From Luzula sylvatica (taxonomy: Eukaryota; Streptophyta; Magnoliopsida; Poales; Juncaceae), in assembly GCA_946800325.1 (NCBI GenBank), contig OX326960.1, forward strand, positions 31,773,629 through 31,837,628: 64,000 bases of DNA, written 5' to 3'. Below, piece by piece: positions 11,476 to 24,018 of the stretch. The translations under genes were made by a program, and so were the position numbers. Positions within the stretch are counted from its first letter, which is position 1; each line of letters starts with the position of its first letter. The notes beneath the pieces were generated by a model. The model was given only the letters and a program-made list of their open reading frames with translations, had not been told where the DNA came from and ran no database searches.

Positions 11476-13066
11476 ATGAACATGAAAGGCAATTACAAGA
11501 CTAGATCGCCATGGCCGACGCTCGTCCGAGCTCGAATTGGATTTCCAATCGTGTTTCTCTCTTGCACTCTCTTCTTCTTTGCTGGTTTCTTCGCCTCTTC
11601 GCTCTTCTTCACTCAGGTCGGTCATTGGTCAATGATATCGCAAACACGTCTTGATTTGATTTATTTTGATTTTCTAATCTTGAATTTTGATTCGAAAAGG
11701 ATTCTTCTAGTGATGGATTGCGGAATGTGAGAAAAATCGAAGAGGGAGCTTCTGATTGGCCGTCCATGCCATTTGGCCAGTCAGGAGAGCCTCATCCTAC
11801 TGCAATTCCTTTTCAGGTTTTCCTAATTCTGACTTTATCAGTATTTACTAGGTATAATTGAGCCTTGATTAAACTCGAATTTGTAAAATCGAATTATTGT
11901 AAATAGGTTTTGAGCTGGAAACCTCGAGCTTTATACTTTCCAAATTTCGCAAGTTCTGAACAATGTGAAAATATCATTAAACTTGCAAAATCAAGACTCA
12001 GACCATCTACTCTAGCTCTACGAGAAGGAGAAACCGAAGAAAGCACCCAAGGAATAAGAACAAGGTACTGAACTTTAAATATTAAATATTAAAACTTTTC
12101 GCAAAATTGTTATTTTTGCGGATCTAACTGGAAGTTTGGTACAGTTCTGGTACGTTTCTAAGTGCTTCGGAAGATACAACCGGTTCGCTTGCTTGGGTCG
12201 AAGACCAAATAGCTAAAGTTACCATGATTCCAAGAGTTCATGGAGAGGTACAGTAATTTTTCATTTATTTCCCATTTATGTAAATAAAATACTAGTTTTG
12301 CAATTTTTATTTATGTTTTACCTAATTAATTAGGTTTTAATTTGCAGCCATTTAATGTGCTAAGATATGAGTTAGGCCAAAGATATGCTTCTCATTATGA
12401 TGCTTTTAACCCATCTGAATACGGTCCCCAGAAAAGCCAAAGGGTACGCAAGTAAAATATATCAAAAATTACCATTTTACCCTTGAGATGTTAAATACGT
12501 TTCGAGTTCTAAACTTCTAATAACTAAATGATAATTTTTGTGATTGATTTTAGGTGGCTTCATTTTTACTTTATCTCTCAGATGTAGAAGAAGGGGGCGA
12601 AACCATGTTTCCTTTCGAGGTTAACTTAGTTCTCTAATTTAGCATAATTTTCATATATACCCCTCTCAAATTTGAAAATTTCAGGGGTATATATGAAAAT
12701 TACCCATTTTTTCTTTCATTCCATATTAAAATTCTCTAATTTTATAACCGTAAATATGTTATTGTATAGAATGGCAAAAATATGGATATTGGATATGATT
12801 ATGAGAAATGTCTTGGATTAAAAGTGAAACCAAGACAAGGAGACGGTCTCTTGTTTTATTCCCTGACGATGAACGGTACCATCGACCCGGTACGCTTTTA
12901 TTTTTCGATTTAATTCATTTAATTAATCGTCAATTATTTATTTATTTATGTGATTTATTTGTTTATTTGAATCAAGACTTCGTTGCATGGGAGTTGTCCA
13001 GTGGTGAAAGGAGAGAAATGGGTGGCGACGAAGTGGATTAGGGATAAAGACAGGAGTTCCATGTAA
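11476..13066 (+). CDS. P4H: Prolyl 4-hydroxylase, 8 exons, 296 aa
   Basis: Exons 11476-11616, 11700-11816, 11907-12064, 12145-12247, 12348-12443, 12554-12619, 12770-12889 and 12977-13066. All introns are GT-AG and all junctions keep frame. Family function: 2-oxoglutarate/Fe(II) dioxygenase that makes 4-hydroxyproline in secreted wall proteins in the ER and Golgi. Residues about 20-45 are one hydrophobic segment (IGFPIVFLSCTLFFFAGFF), fitting a type II membrane anchor; the catalytic domain follows from about 87. Iron ligands are H189 and D191 (ASHYDAF) and H271 (SLHGSCP); K281 (GEKW) is the expected 2-oxoglutarate lysine. Met3 (11482) is an alternative start. Length is typical of plant P4Hs. 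Broken relatives lie at 1-1690 and 15927-16030. By synteny it corresponds to Arabidopsis At2g23096. Confidence 0.93.
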
Positions 13067-13354
13067 ATGATAGTAAAATAATAGTTCTGTAATTGTAGAA
13101 TTAAATTTTGACAATATTTATTTTATTGTGTTATTTACTTGTTTATCTACGAATAATTCTGTCGTTATTGTATTATTTGGTAATTTATCTTACATTTTTG
13201 ACTATTTTAAACCACAATAATGCTTTTATTACTTCAAAGTAGCTCGCTTTATTATTGTTTTAATATAACAAAAAATGAATGTATTAACTTTAACCGAAAA
13301 TAGAATGAAGACGATGATATTTACCATCTTGCAGCAGTGGTAAGATTATCTTTA
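13067..13354 (+). other. P4H 3' flank
   Basis: AT-rich stretch just after the P4H stop codon, expected to hold its 3' untranslated region. I see no clear AATAAA; several near variants occur. It also contains a short stretch (gatatttaccatctt, about 13315-13331) that recurs on the far side of the next element near 14750. Confidence 0.4.
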
Positions 13355-13500
13355 GGGCGTGTTTGCTAGGTCAGTTTTGTGTAGCAGCAGGAAACTCATA
13401 GTTGCAGGAAACCGATATATGAATATCAGGAAACCATGGTAGCAGGAAAATGCAAAAACTGTGAGTGTAGGATGTTTAAATGGTGTTTGATGAAAACCTA

Positions 13501-13502
13501 GG

Positions 13503-13544
<42 letters not shown>

Positions 13545-13546
13545 AA
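13501..13546. repeat. (GTT)n microsatellite
   Basis: About 13 uninterrupted TTG/GTT units inside the Harbinger-like element. Confidence 0.95.
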
Positions 13547-13620
13547 ATTATGTATATTATTATTATTTTGTAAATATTTTTTTAATTATGTATTTTTTTT
13601 TATAATTACAATTTTCATTA

Positions 13621-13621
13621 T

Positions 13622-13676
<55 letters not shown>

Positions 13677-13677
13677 C
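13621..13677. repeat. (ATT)n microsatellite
   Basis: About 18 uninterrupted ATT units inside the Harbinger-like element. Confidence 0.95.
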
Positions 13678-14859
13678 TAAATACAATTTTCATTATGTAT
13701 TATTATTTTATTCTTATTAAGTATAGGATGTTTGAGAGGTGTTTGATGAAAATCATAGGATTAAATATAACAAATGAATAAAATATTATAGAATTATATT
13801 ATTTTATATGAAATTCAATAACTATCATACTTAATTTTTAATCATATCAAAATATTATAATTATGTCACATAAATAAATCATGTTATTAATTTAAGATTA
13901 GTTTTCTTAATAATGCAAATGAAAGAAAATTAATTTTAGAGAATATTTTTTTTTTAATATTAATTATTTTTAGAGAATTATTTTTTAATACAACTAATTT
14001 TTAGAGAATAGTGTATCCGGTATCCGATATCTGATAAAATTATGACATAACATAATTGATTCATTAATACATGTAGTACATAAAAAATATTAATTCATTA
14101 TAATAGAATACTCTAAACTTATATTATTTCTTACGAAATTCTGTAACTACCAAATTTAATTCTCAATCATATTAATTCGTTATAATCATGTGACATAAAT
14201 AAATCCTACCAATAATTTACAATTCTTATGAAAAGTTGCTTGTAAATTTTAGAAAATATTATTTTTAATACCGTTAATTTTTTGGAGAATATTTTTAATA
14301 CACGTAGTACATAAATATTTTTTTAATTCTTAAGAAATTAGTCAACAGTACATTATCAAGTTACTAATTAATATTTTTTACAATGACTTGCATAAATAAA
14401 TTAAAGATATATTGGTAAATAAATAAAATAAATATATATTAGTAAAAGATGTATACACAAAAATATTATTTAATTAAAAAAATATCATCTAGATTAAACA
14501 TATATTCAACATCTGTTAATTTTACTCTCATATCCTTGAAAAAATCTAGTCTGAGGTAAGTTTTGAAATGCCTAGAAAATGTACACTCTGACTTGACTTT
14601 CCTAGGATTGGGCAAACAAAACTTCCACTTCCATGTGAGCACCGAACACTAATATTTTCATTCCATGGAATACTAAATATCCTAGCCAATCCATGATTGT
14701 AAACTCCATGCCCGAACAGGCCCTTAAGAAGATTATACAAAAAAAATCGATATTTACCATCTTACATATTTTATTGTTTTGATATAAAGCGAAACAAATA
14801 ATTTAATAAAAGAATATATATTTGAAAAGACACAATGAAAGGTTATATTTGGATTTTGG

Positions 14860-15480
14860 AATGTATTAAGGTTACGAGGTTTGCTTGAAGTTTGATTCGG
14901 GTTCGTTTGCTAATTGTTCGTTCGAAGGCCATTCAAATTATCATCAAACCGGACCGAACATAGATACAAACCAAACTCGAACTAGATTGTGTTCGCTTGA
15001 ATGTTCGATAAGAATAATCCATTAACTCGGGTAAATTATGATCTATATCCCTAATATGTTCCATATCACTCGCTTGAATCTACACGAACTCTTTATTTTC
15101 ATATTTTTTTTGAATTTTTTTATTATGATTTTACTTTTGCTTAGATTTATCTGTTGTGGATTGTGAATTTTGTTTCATTTTTTAATGTTAATTATTTAGA
15201 GTTTTAGTTTATGTTCTATGAATATCTTTAAGGCTTTAATTTGTTAATTTTTTTTATTAATGCTGCATAGATGAAATGAATTAATTTGAAATTTATAATT
15301 TCTCAAACTAATATTGAACAAACCGAACGGTTCAAAAATTTAACGAACCGAACTCCAACGGTGAAAAAGAATTTGAATCTAATAACGAACCATACATGTC
15401 CGATAATCTTTCGAACTGAACTCGAACGTGATTTGATTCATTAGAGTTCGGTTCGTTAACACATTGAATTGACAAATCAC
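14860..15480. repeat. Possible MITE with TTCG-rich ends
   Basis: Both ends are dense in GTTCG/CGAAC motifs (ttcgggttcg, cgaaccgaac, gagttcggttcg) around an AT-rich middle, a layout seen in non-autonomous DNA transposons. I could not define terminal repeats or a target duplication. Confidence 0.35.
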
Positions 15481-15509
15481 TAAATTAATTAGTTTGTAAT
15501 GTTTCGAGG

Positions 15510-15736
15510 CAGTGACGGATCTTGACAAGATTCAGTGGGGGGGGGGGGGGGGGGGGGGGGGGCAAAATGAAAAAATGGTTCTGAAATTACATTGTGCGAT
15601 CTTTTTGGGAGGGCAAACAGTAAATTTTACGCTGTTATACTGATAAAATACACCGAATAACTATATATATACATTGTTCGGCGAAAATCTTGGGGGGGCG
15701 ACTGCCCCCCGCGGCCTTTACTAAGATCCGCCCCTG
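15510..15736. mobile_element. Small hAT element (227 bp), CAG...CTG ends
   Basis: Terminal inverted repeats CAGTGACGGATC and GATCCGCCCCTG. A perfect 8-bp duplication TTTCGAGG flanks it (15502-15509 and 15737-15744), which indicates the hAT superfamily. It contains a run of 26 G at 15537-15562. A related copy is at 28474-28606 and a stub at about 33674-33745, sharing the internal motif acactgttatactgataaaa. Confidence 0.85.
15537..15562. repeat. Poly(G) run, 26 bases
   Basis: Uninterrupted G homopolymer within the small hAT element. The true length in the genome may differ because such runs are hard to sequence. Confidence 0.9.
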
Positions 15737-15926
15737 TTTCGAGGTCTTTTCTCATGTTCATAAAATTTTAAAGTTAAATCTCTGTTTTACAAAATTTCAA
15801 GCATCATAAAAGGTAAAACTTACAACTTCGGAAAAAGAATTCTCTGTTTAATAAATTTTATTAAAGCATTTAAATTCATACATAATATTACTTTAATAAT
15901 AGAACTCTCTGTTTTATAAAATTTAG

Positions 15927-16030
15927 ACTCCACTGCAGAGGAGTTATCCAGTGATAAGAGGGCACAAATCTACTGCCACAAAGTACCAGGAACTAAATGT
16001 AAATTGGAGTAGAATAATTCGGTAACTCTT
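15927..16030 (+). pseudogene. Relic of a prolyl 4-hydroxylase last exon
   Basis: After an intron-like ...TTTAG the frame reads TPLQRSYPVIRGHKSTATKY. This aligns residue by residue with the start of exon 8 of the intact P4H gene (TSLHGSCPVVKGEKWVATKW), and the nucleotide similarity continues past the stop into the 3' flank. The catalytic His is replaced (LHG to LQR) and no other exons are recognisable nearby, so this is a dead remnant of a second downstream P4H copy. Confidence 0.65.
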
Positions 16031-16035
16031 GAAAT

Positions 16036-16490
16036 TTGCTACAACACGCCGATTTAACGCATTTCAAACACATTCTAAATAGTAACATTTGAGTCATTAT
16101 ATACTGGATATATTTGATACATTTGGATTGCATTTTTTTTTTTTGAGATCTTCAAATAATCGTAATAACATAAAAAAGAACACACTACAAATACATGGAT
16201 GATTATTTGGAGACAAATTAATAGGCGTCTGTATAAGTATTTCTGAAAAAAGAAAATAATTGTTTGAGCTTAACATTAGATTTCAGATTTCAATTTGATC
16301 TTAAATTTGACTTTCTGGTGTATGTGCCATTAATTAGTGGATAAAAACCAAAAAGTAAGGACTTTAGCAGGCCCACTCATACAGTCGTCACTTCTCTCTG
16401 CCAACCATTTCTCTCTCAACTACTCCATTAATATTTCAGCCTAAGTGACTTTGATTTTTCTGAACATTCTGCGCATTCACATTAGGGAGC
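16036..16490. other. AT-rich intergenic stretch
   Basis: No gene or defined element seen. Confidence 0.4.
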
Positions 16491-16499
16491 ATATATGGT

Positions 16500-16745
16500 A
16501 CCCCCAGATCCACCGCGCCATCCACGATCTGGGGGGGCCATTACACATCTCCAAAAATTGCATCCAAGTCAGTATTAATCATTAATTAAAATTATTAATT
16601 TTGATACAAATGCATTAACTGGTAATCAACTTTGAATTAACTATTAATTGAAATTTGAATTAACAAACAATCGAAAATTTGAATTAAAACTTGGGGAGAT
16701 CAAGTTTTGTACGGATCGTGGATGGTGTGGTGAGTTTGGGGGGAA
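16500..16745. repeat. Imperfect inverted repeat (MITE-like)
   Basis: The arms atccaccgcgccatccacga (16509-16528) and its near reverse complement gatcgtggatggtgtggtga (about 16714-16733) enclose an AT-rich core. Flanking GGGGG tracts extend the symmetry. No target duplication found, so element status is uncertain. Confidence 0.5.
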
Positions 16746-17032
16746 GAGTAAAATTACCCTTCACATTATAGAAAAACTATGATTAATCAAGAATATAAAA
16801 TATTTAACAAGTACAAAGTCGTGAGATGATATAGTAGATTTGCAGAATAGATCAACGCAGCAAAAACTCCTGTTAAGCGTACATATCAAATTTAATTCAT
16901 CTCTACTCACGCACACCATTTACAACACTTTACTAACTCACTAACGAATCTAACCAATGAAATTGAACCACGTCATTCGTATACAAATGCGTAACTGATT
17001 TGTGGTAGAGAAGAACTATTGATGTCGTCACA

Positions 17033-17039
17033 TATAAAG
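17033..17039 (+). promoter_or_regulatory. Probable TATA box of the 77-aa zinc-finger gene
   Basis: TATAAAG 113 bp before the start codon at 17152, a plausible distance given a normal plant 5' leader. Confidence 0.55.
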
Positions 17040-17151
17040 ACCTCCGCCGAAGTTTCTCGGCTATCAATTTTCCACACGCATTATTTCTTACCCTTTTTCT
17101 ATTTTTCTCCACCGAAGAAGGGAGGCAAAACCCTAGGAGGCATTCGAAGCA

Positions 17152-17802
17152 ATGGGAGGCGGTAATGGACAGAAAGCTAAGATGGCTCGCGAGAAGGCGA
17201 TAGAGAAAAACAAGGCTCCGAAAGGTAGATCTGCAGATCTATTGATTTGATTCATTTCTTCTGTTGTTTTTGTTGTTTTATCGCATCTGATTTGTGGATC
17301 TGGATGTAGGAAGCCAATTGGAGGCGAACAAGAAGGCGATGAACATCCAGGTGATTTTTTTCGCTGATATTCTGAAAATTTGGCGTGCAGATGCTATTTT
17401 ATAGCTTTCTTTTTCTCACCGATTCTTAATTCCGATCGAATATTTGAACAATTTACATTTTTTTTTCACAAAATCACTTGCATTTATCCAAAACATAGGG
17501 CCAGTATTAGGTTTTCAACTATAACCTACTTTTCCAAGGGATAATTGTGAGCAATATCTGTGAGAAATTGTTCTTTTCTGAGATATAAAACAATTTCTTG
17601 TTTTTCTATCTTGAACAAAATTTGTAGGATTAATTTAATAATTCGTAAATGCTTGATCATATTTTCCTTTTCCAATTTGCAGTGTAAAGTTTGCATGCAG
17701 ACATTTATCTGCACCACATCAGAGGTGAAATGCAGGGAGCACGCTGAGGCGAAACATCCAAAGAGTGACGTAACTCTATGCTTCCCCCATCTCAAGAAAT
17801 AA
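17152..17802 (+). CDS. SERF/4F5- and ZNF706-like small zinc-finger protein, 77 aa, 3 exons
   Basis: Exons 17152-17224, 17310-17350 and 17683-17802, with GT-AG introns and frame kept. The N-terminus MGGGNGQKAKMAREKAIEKN is the basic 4F5/SERF-type segment. GSQLEANKKAMNIQ links it to a C2H2-type finger: CKVCMQTF ... CREHAEAKHP, with two Cys and two His in the expected spacing. The C-terminus reads CFPHLKK. The protein is nearly identical in layout to what I recall of the Arabidopsis At2g23090 product. Its molecular role is not well defined; related human proteins are small, basic and nucleic-acid or amyloid associated. The gene lies head-on to the CK2 alpha gene, 602 bp away tail to tail. Confidence 0.93.
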
Positions 17803-18404
17803 TATGATCAATCATGTTCATGATATAATCTAGAATATAATATCTACCTATGTATGATCCATGTCGTTATGCTATCTCTGGTTATTCAGCCATGTGAAAA
17901 TTATATGAATGTGTTGTTTGAATGATTTGGTTCTGTTTTAATCGATTTGGTTGATCAATGTGAGAGATTTGTGATTGGATTAAATAATATCGTGTTATGT
18001 ATATTTCTGTTTGTCTATTGTTTTCTTGGTTTATGCTGTAATGTCTTATATTCACAAAACAAATCCAGAATTCTGAAAATGTTTAAAAGTCGAATTCCAT
18101 CTTTGATATATTCTTGACTTGGAATCCCAGATTTTCAAAGATTGAGGTTCAAAATGACGCAAGACAGAAATAATATTCATTATGTTCCAACTTCATAAAA
18201 TCAACAACTGCCCGAATAGCATTCAATGAAATCCTAATACAGTACTTCTCCACTTAATAATTAATAATATAAAAACTAATGTGGAAAAAATAAACAGACT
18301 TCTAATTATTCTCCACACGCGCACGAAATTCAAATGTATTACACGAATAATTTATAATATTACACAATCGAAGGATATTTCGTTATTATTATTGTTGTTT
18401 TTAT
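17803..18404. other. Convergent intergenic region between the zinc-finger and CK2 alpha genes
   Basis: 602 bp between two stop codons. It should hold both 3' untranslated regions; nothing else recognised. Confidence 0.6.
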
Positions 18405-20437
<2,033 letters not shown>

Positions 20438-20717
20438 TCACGAGGAGTTAGGTTTAGGGTTTTGATGGGGAGAGATGATGCCATGGTTGAAAAGCAAAGC
20501 TCGTAACTTCTGTTCTTTGTTGTCAATTTCATTTGACTGATCTTTTTGTCGGCTTAAGAAAAGAGGATTCTAATTTCCAAGTCCCTGATTGGATAGATAA
20601 AGAGGGATTTCATTTACATGTTTACTTTACCTTCTAAAAACCATAAATATCATATCATATTACCCTTCTAAAAATGAAAATATCACATGTAAGAGAACTT
20701 AAACACCGTGTTGCACG
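20438..20717 (-). promoter_or_regulatory. Upstream region of the CK2 alpha gene
   Basis: 280 bp between the CK2 alpha start codon and a hAT insertion; promoter and 5' leader are expected here. No clear TATA box was picked out. Confidence 0.4.
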
Positions 20718-20725
20718 GATACGAT

Positions 20726-21208
20726 TAGCATGTCAATGGGGCGGGACGGGTTCGGATATGTCTTTTCCATATCCTAATCCGAATTATTCGAATCTGAACC
20801 AAAATATCCGTAGATAAAAAATCATATCTGAATCCGAACCCGAATCTATTATCTGAAAATCACCAATAAAAATCTAAAAAATTATTATACAAATACGTAA
20901 AATCACCAATAATTTTAAATATATTAAACAACCAACTTGTACAAAATATATTAAAAATCAAAATATTACAAATAATTAATCCGTAAAACATCCAAAAATT
21001 TACATATCATTGGATATTTTCGGATATTTTTTGTGTATTTCTCGGGTATTTTACGAGTTCAGATATTTTTTCGAGATCGGGTATACCTGCGGGTAAAAAT
21101 TTACCTCCGAACCCGAACCCGGAGCGGATATTTTTTTCGGATATTACCCGCCCCGTTAGGGTCGGGTACCCGCGGGTTCGGGTTTTACCCAACCCATTGA
21201 CATCCCTA
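20726..21208. mobile_element. hAT-like non-autonomous transposon (483 bp)
   Basis: Ends TAGCATGTCAATGGG and CCCATTGACATCCCTA form terminal inverted repeats related to those of 7881-8512. A perfect 8-bp duplication GATACGAT flanks it (20718-20725 and 21209-21216). Subterminal regions carry repeats of GGATATTT and CGGGTA; the middle is AT-rich. No transposase. Confidence 0.9.
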
Positions 21209-21676
21209 GATACGATACAATATTGATATGGTTGCAGTAATTTTTAAAAAACTCGGATACGAATACGGCTATATAATTATTATTTTTATATTTATATTAT
21301 ATATAAATAATAAATAACTAATTAATTAAATAATAAATTAATATTTCTATTAACGTAATGACACTTCAGGAACAATACAAATAATTACTATTCCAAAACA
21401 ATCGAAATGATAACTCTTGTGGAGTCATTGATCATATTCATAGTCATGATATCTAATATTGTAATAACATACATGTCATTTTGTAAATTAACGAAAGAGA
21501 ATCCAAAAATGTTTTGAATTAATGATCTATATATACTGATCGACAAATTTGTCATATTTATTTATTTTTTCTCCTCTTCAAGAAGTTTGATAAAGAACAA
21601 TCCAGTATGAAATAGAAAATCTCACATTCAAAAAAAGAAATACCAGAAAAAAAATCTCAATTAATTTCAAAATGAA
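21209..21676. other. AT-rich intergenic stretch
   Basis: No gene or bounded element recognised. Confidence 0.45.
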
Positions 21677-21685
21677 AATTATATT

Positions 21686-22756
21686 GGGGAATTCTTCAAA
21701 AACCCCCCAACTTTTCTGGAATTTCTGAAAAACCCCCTGTACTTTTAAAAACCCCCCTATCTTTTTTAGATTCCCTCAAAAACCCCCTATATTTTTTGCT
21801 TCTTCAAAAACCCCCTAACTTTTTTAGATTCTCTCAAAAACCCCCTATCTTTTTATTATGTTTTTTAAAAAATAACCATTATACCCTTTAGTTTTATTTT
21901 TTAAATTTCTATAATTTAATAAATAATTAATATATATTAAACTATTATACAAAAATTAAAAATAAATAATACATTATATTATAATATTATAATAAATAAT
22001 ATATAATATTAAAATATTATAATAAATAATATATTGATATTAAAATATCATTTTCAACAATTATTATAATATTTTAATATCAATATATTATTTATTATAA
22101 TAATTTAATATATATGTATTATTTATTATAATATTTTAATATCATGCATTATTTATTTTTTGTAATTTTATTGATATTAAAATATCAATAAAATGTTATA
22201 ATAATATAATATCATGCATTATTTATTTTTTATAATTTTATTGATATTAAAATATGAATAAAAATGTTATAATAATTTAATATCATGTATTATTTATTGA
22301 TATTAAAATATCATAATAAATAATACATTGATATTAAATTATTATAATAAATAATATATTGATATTAAAATATTATAATAATTGTTGAAAATGATATTTT
22401 AATATCAATGTATTATTTATTATAATATTTTAATACTATATATTATTTATTATAATATTATAATATCATGTATTATTTATTTTTAATTTTTTTATAATAG
22501 TTTAATATATATTCATTATTTATTAAATTATAGAAATTAAAAAAATAAAACTAAAGGGTATAATGGTTATTTTTGAAAAAACATAATAAAAAGATAGGGG
22601 GTTTTTGAGAGAATCTAAAAAAGTTAGGGGGTTTTTGAAGAAGCAAAAAATATAGGGGGTTTTTGAGGGAATCTAAAAAAGATAGGGGGTTTTCTAAAAG
22701 TACAGGGGGTTTTTCAGAATTTTCAGAAAAGTTAGGGGGTTTTTGAAGAATTCCCC
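21686..22756. mobile_element. Foldback element with long inverted arms, Mutator-like target duplication (1071 bp)
   Basis: The first ~210 bp (21686-21895) recur as reverse complement in the last ~210 bp (22547-22756), and much of the AT-rich middle is also self-complementary, so nearly the whole unit can fold into one hairpin. A 9-bp duplication AATTATATT flanks it (21677-21685 and 22757-22765). Each arm is itself a degenerate tandem repeat of about 35 bp built on TTTTTTAGATT and CTCAAAAACCCCCTA. A left-arm fragment of a relative lies at 34100-34460. Confidence 0.85.
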
Positions 22757-22765
22757 AATTATATT

Positions 22766-23344
22766 TATCATCCATTGAAATTTCAAGAGCGTCGTGCTGA
22801 TAACGTGTTGTAAAAGAAAAGTGAAACAACACAAGAAATATGGAGATATAAAACATTATCATTAGACTGAAATTGTCTGTACAGACTATCAACAAAAAAC
22901 ATGCTTATATAGAGAATATAATACACTTTGATCCCATGAATACTTCCAAATGAGTGTTCCGATGTGTATTTTTTCATACTCATACATCTTCATGATTATC
23001 CAATCTTTCACACCATACATGATTATACACATAACATATTAAATTATAGTTAATACATTCATATTTATCATAAAAAATAAATATTTATCCCGTTAATAAG
23101 ATCGTGTTTATTTATACTAAATACAATTAGTATCAAATTTATCCTTGCAAAATTATTTTTGTTGTATCAATTTTATCAAATTTATCCAAATAATTATATT
23201 ACAGTTGAATTAAACAAAATTAAAAATTTTATTTGACCAAATACCCCTCTAAGAAACATATCCCAAATTCACATATAAACACTATTCAAAAACCATTAAC
23301 ACTAAATCGTAAAAAATTAAAAATAAAAATCACTAAAACAAAGT
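22766..23344. other. AT-rich intergenic stretch
   Basis: No gene recognised; open frames here partly derive from the foldback arm. Confidence 0.45.
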
Positions 23345-23660
23345 CCAAAATTGCATAGCTTCGTAAAATTACTTTCTCCTGATAAAAGAGTCATCGTAAT
23401 TAAAGCTATTCCATGTGCCTTACCTATTTACTTGATGCAAATAATGAAACTATCAAAATGGATAATTCAAAATATTAACAAACTAATTAGAACGTTATTA
23501 TGGTGTGTCTGGGATAAATTAAATCCCGGCAAATTCTTAGTCGTTTGGAACAAAATATGTCTTTTTCAAAAAACATGGGAGCTTGGGGCTACCACACTCG
23601 GAACGAATGAACGAATTATGCAATTTCTTTGAAAAATAAATATAGAAAACAACAACATAT
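23345..23660 (+). pseudogene. LINE ORF2 fragment (post-RT region)
   Basis: About 90 codons (23351-23632) match the region after reverse transcriptase in plant LINEs: KAIPCALPIYLMQ, KLSKWIIQNINKLIRTLLW and VVWNKICLFQK. No active-site YADD, no endonuclease and no poly(A) tail are attached. It is an old fragment with no functional product. Confidence 0.75.
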
Positions 23661-23827
23661 GAGCAAAATATGTTAGGCAAATTTAAAACAACCAAACCAA
23701 ATAACTTTCGATAAAAATAGGATTATACAAGAAAACATACATACATTTTGATTATTGTCCTCATCAGATGATGAGTCGGATCTAAACCATCCATATTGGA
23801 CTCGCCCAATTCTTCGCATTAAATAAA

Positions 23828-24009
23828 GAGAAAATTTACTTTGCCGGGACATATTTCATCGCTACATCTTCTATATCATGATTAACACACTTAATTAACA
23901 TGAGAACTAACAAAAATACACCATTGACAATTAATTAATATTATATTAATTATCATGTTAAATAAGTGTGTTAATTAATGTGAAATCCGGGGGCATGGTA
24001 ATTGGCCTC
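23828..24009. mobile_element. Mutator-like MITE, family 2, short copy (182 bp)
   Basis: Ends GAGAAAATTTACTTTGCC and CATGGTAATTGGCCTC match the two ends of the 259-bp copies at 43406 and 47770. A perfect 9-bp duplication TTAAATAAA flanks it (23819-23827 and 24010-24018). The middle is a palindrome around attaacacacttaattaaca. Confidence 0.8.
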
Positions 24010-24018
24010 TTAAATAAA

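Larger units (their letters stand above)
13355..14723. mobile_element. PIF/Harbinger-like non-autonomous element (1369 bp)
   Basis: Ends GGGCGTGTTTGC and the reverse complement of GAACAGGCCC form short terminal inverted repeats. They are flanked by TTA on both sides (13352-13354 and 14724-14726), the Harbinger/Tourist signature. Subterminal parts are GC-richer and partly mirror each other (aggaaac / cctaggattg motifs). The inside is AT-rich and carries two microsatellites. No transposase is visible. Confidence 0.7.

Noticed and set aside
15537..15562. G-quadruplex regulatory element at the poly(G) run
   Set aside because: It is inside a MITE, not near a start site, and length in such runs is unreliable, so no functional claim is made.
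21686..22756. Telomere-like repeats (AAAAACCCCCTA resembles CCCTAAA)
   Set aside because: The spacing is about 35 bp with other sequence between, and the word is not the plant telomere heptamer.
22551..22895. 114-aa minus-strand frame with QKPPNF repeats as a protein
   Set aside because: It is the translation of the foldback arm's tandem repeat; the mirrored arm gives the opposite strand.
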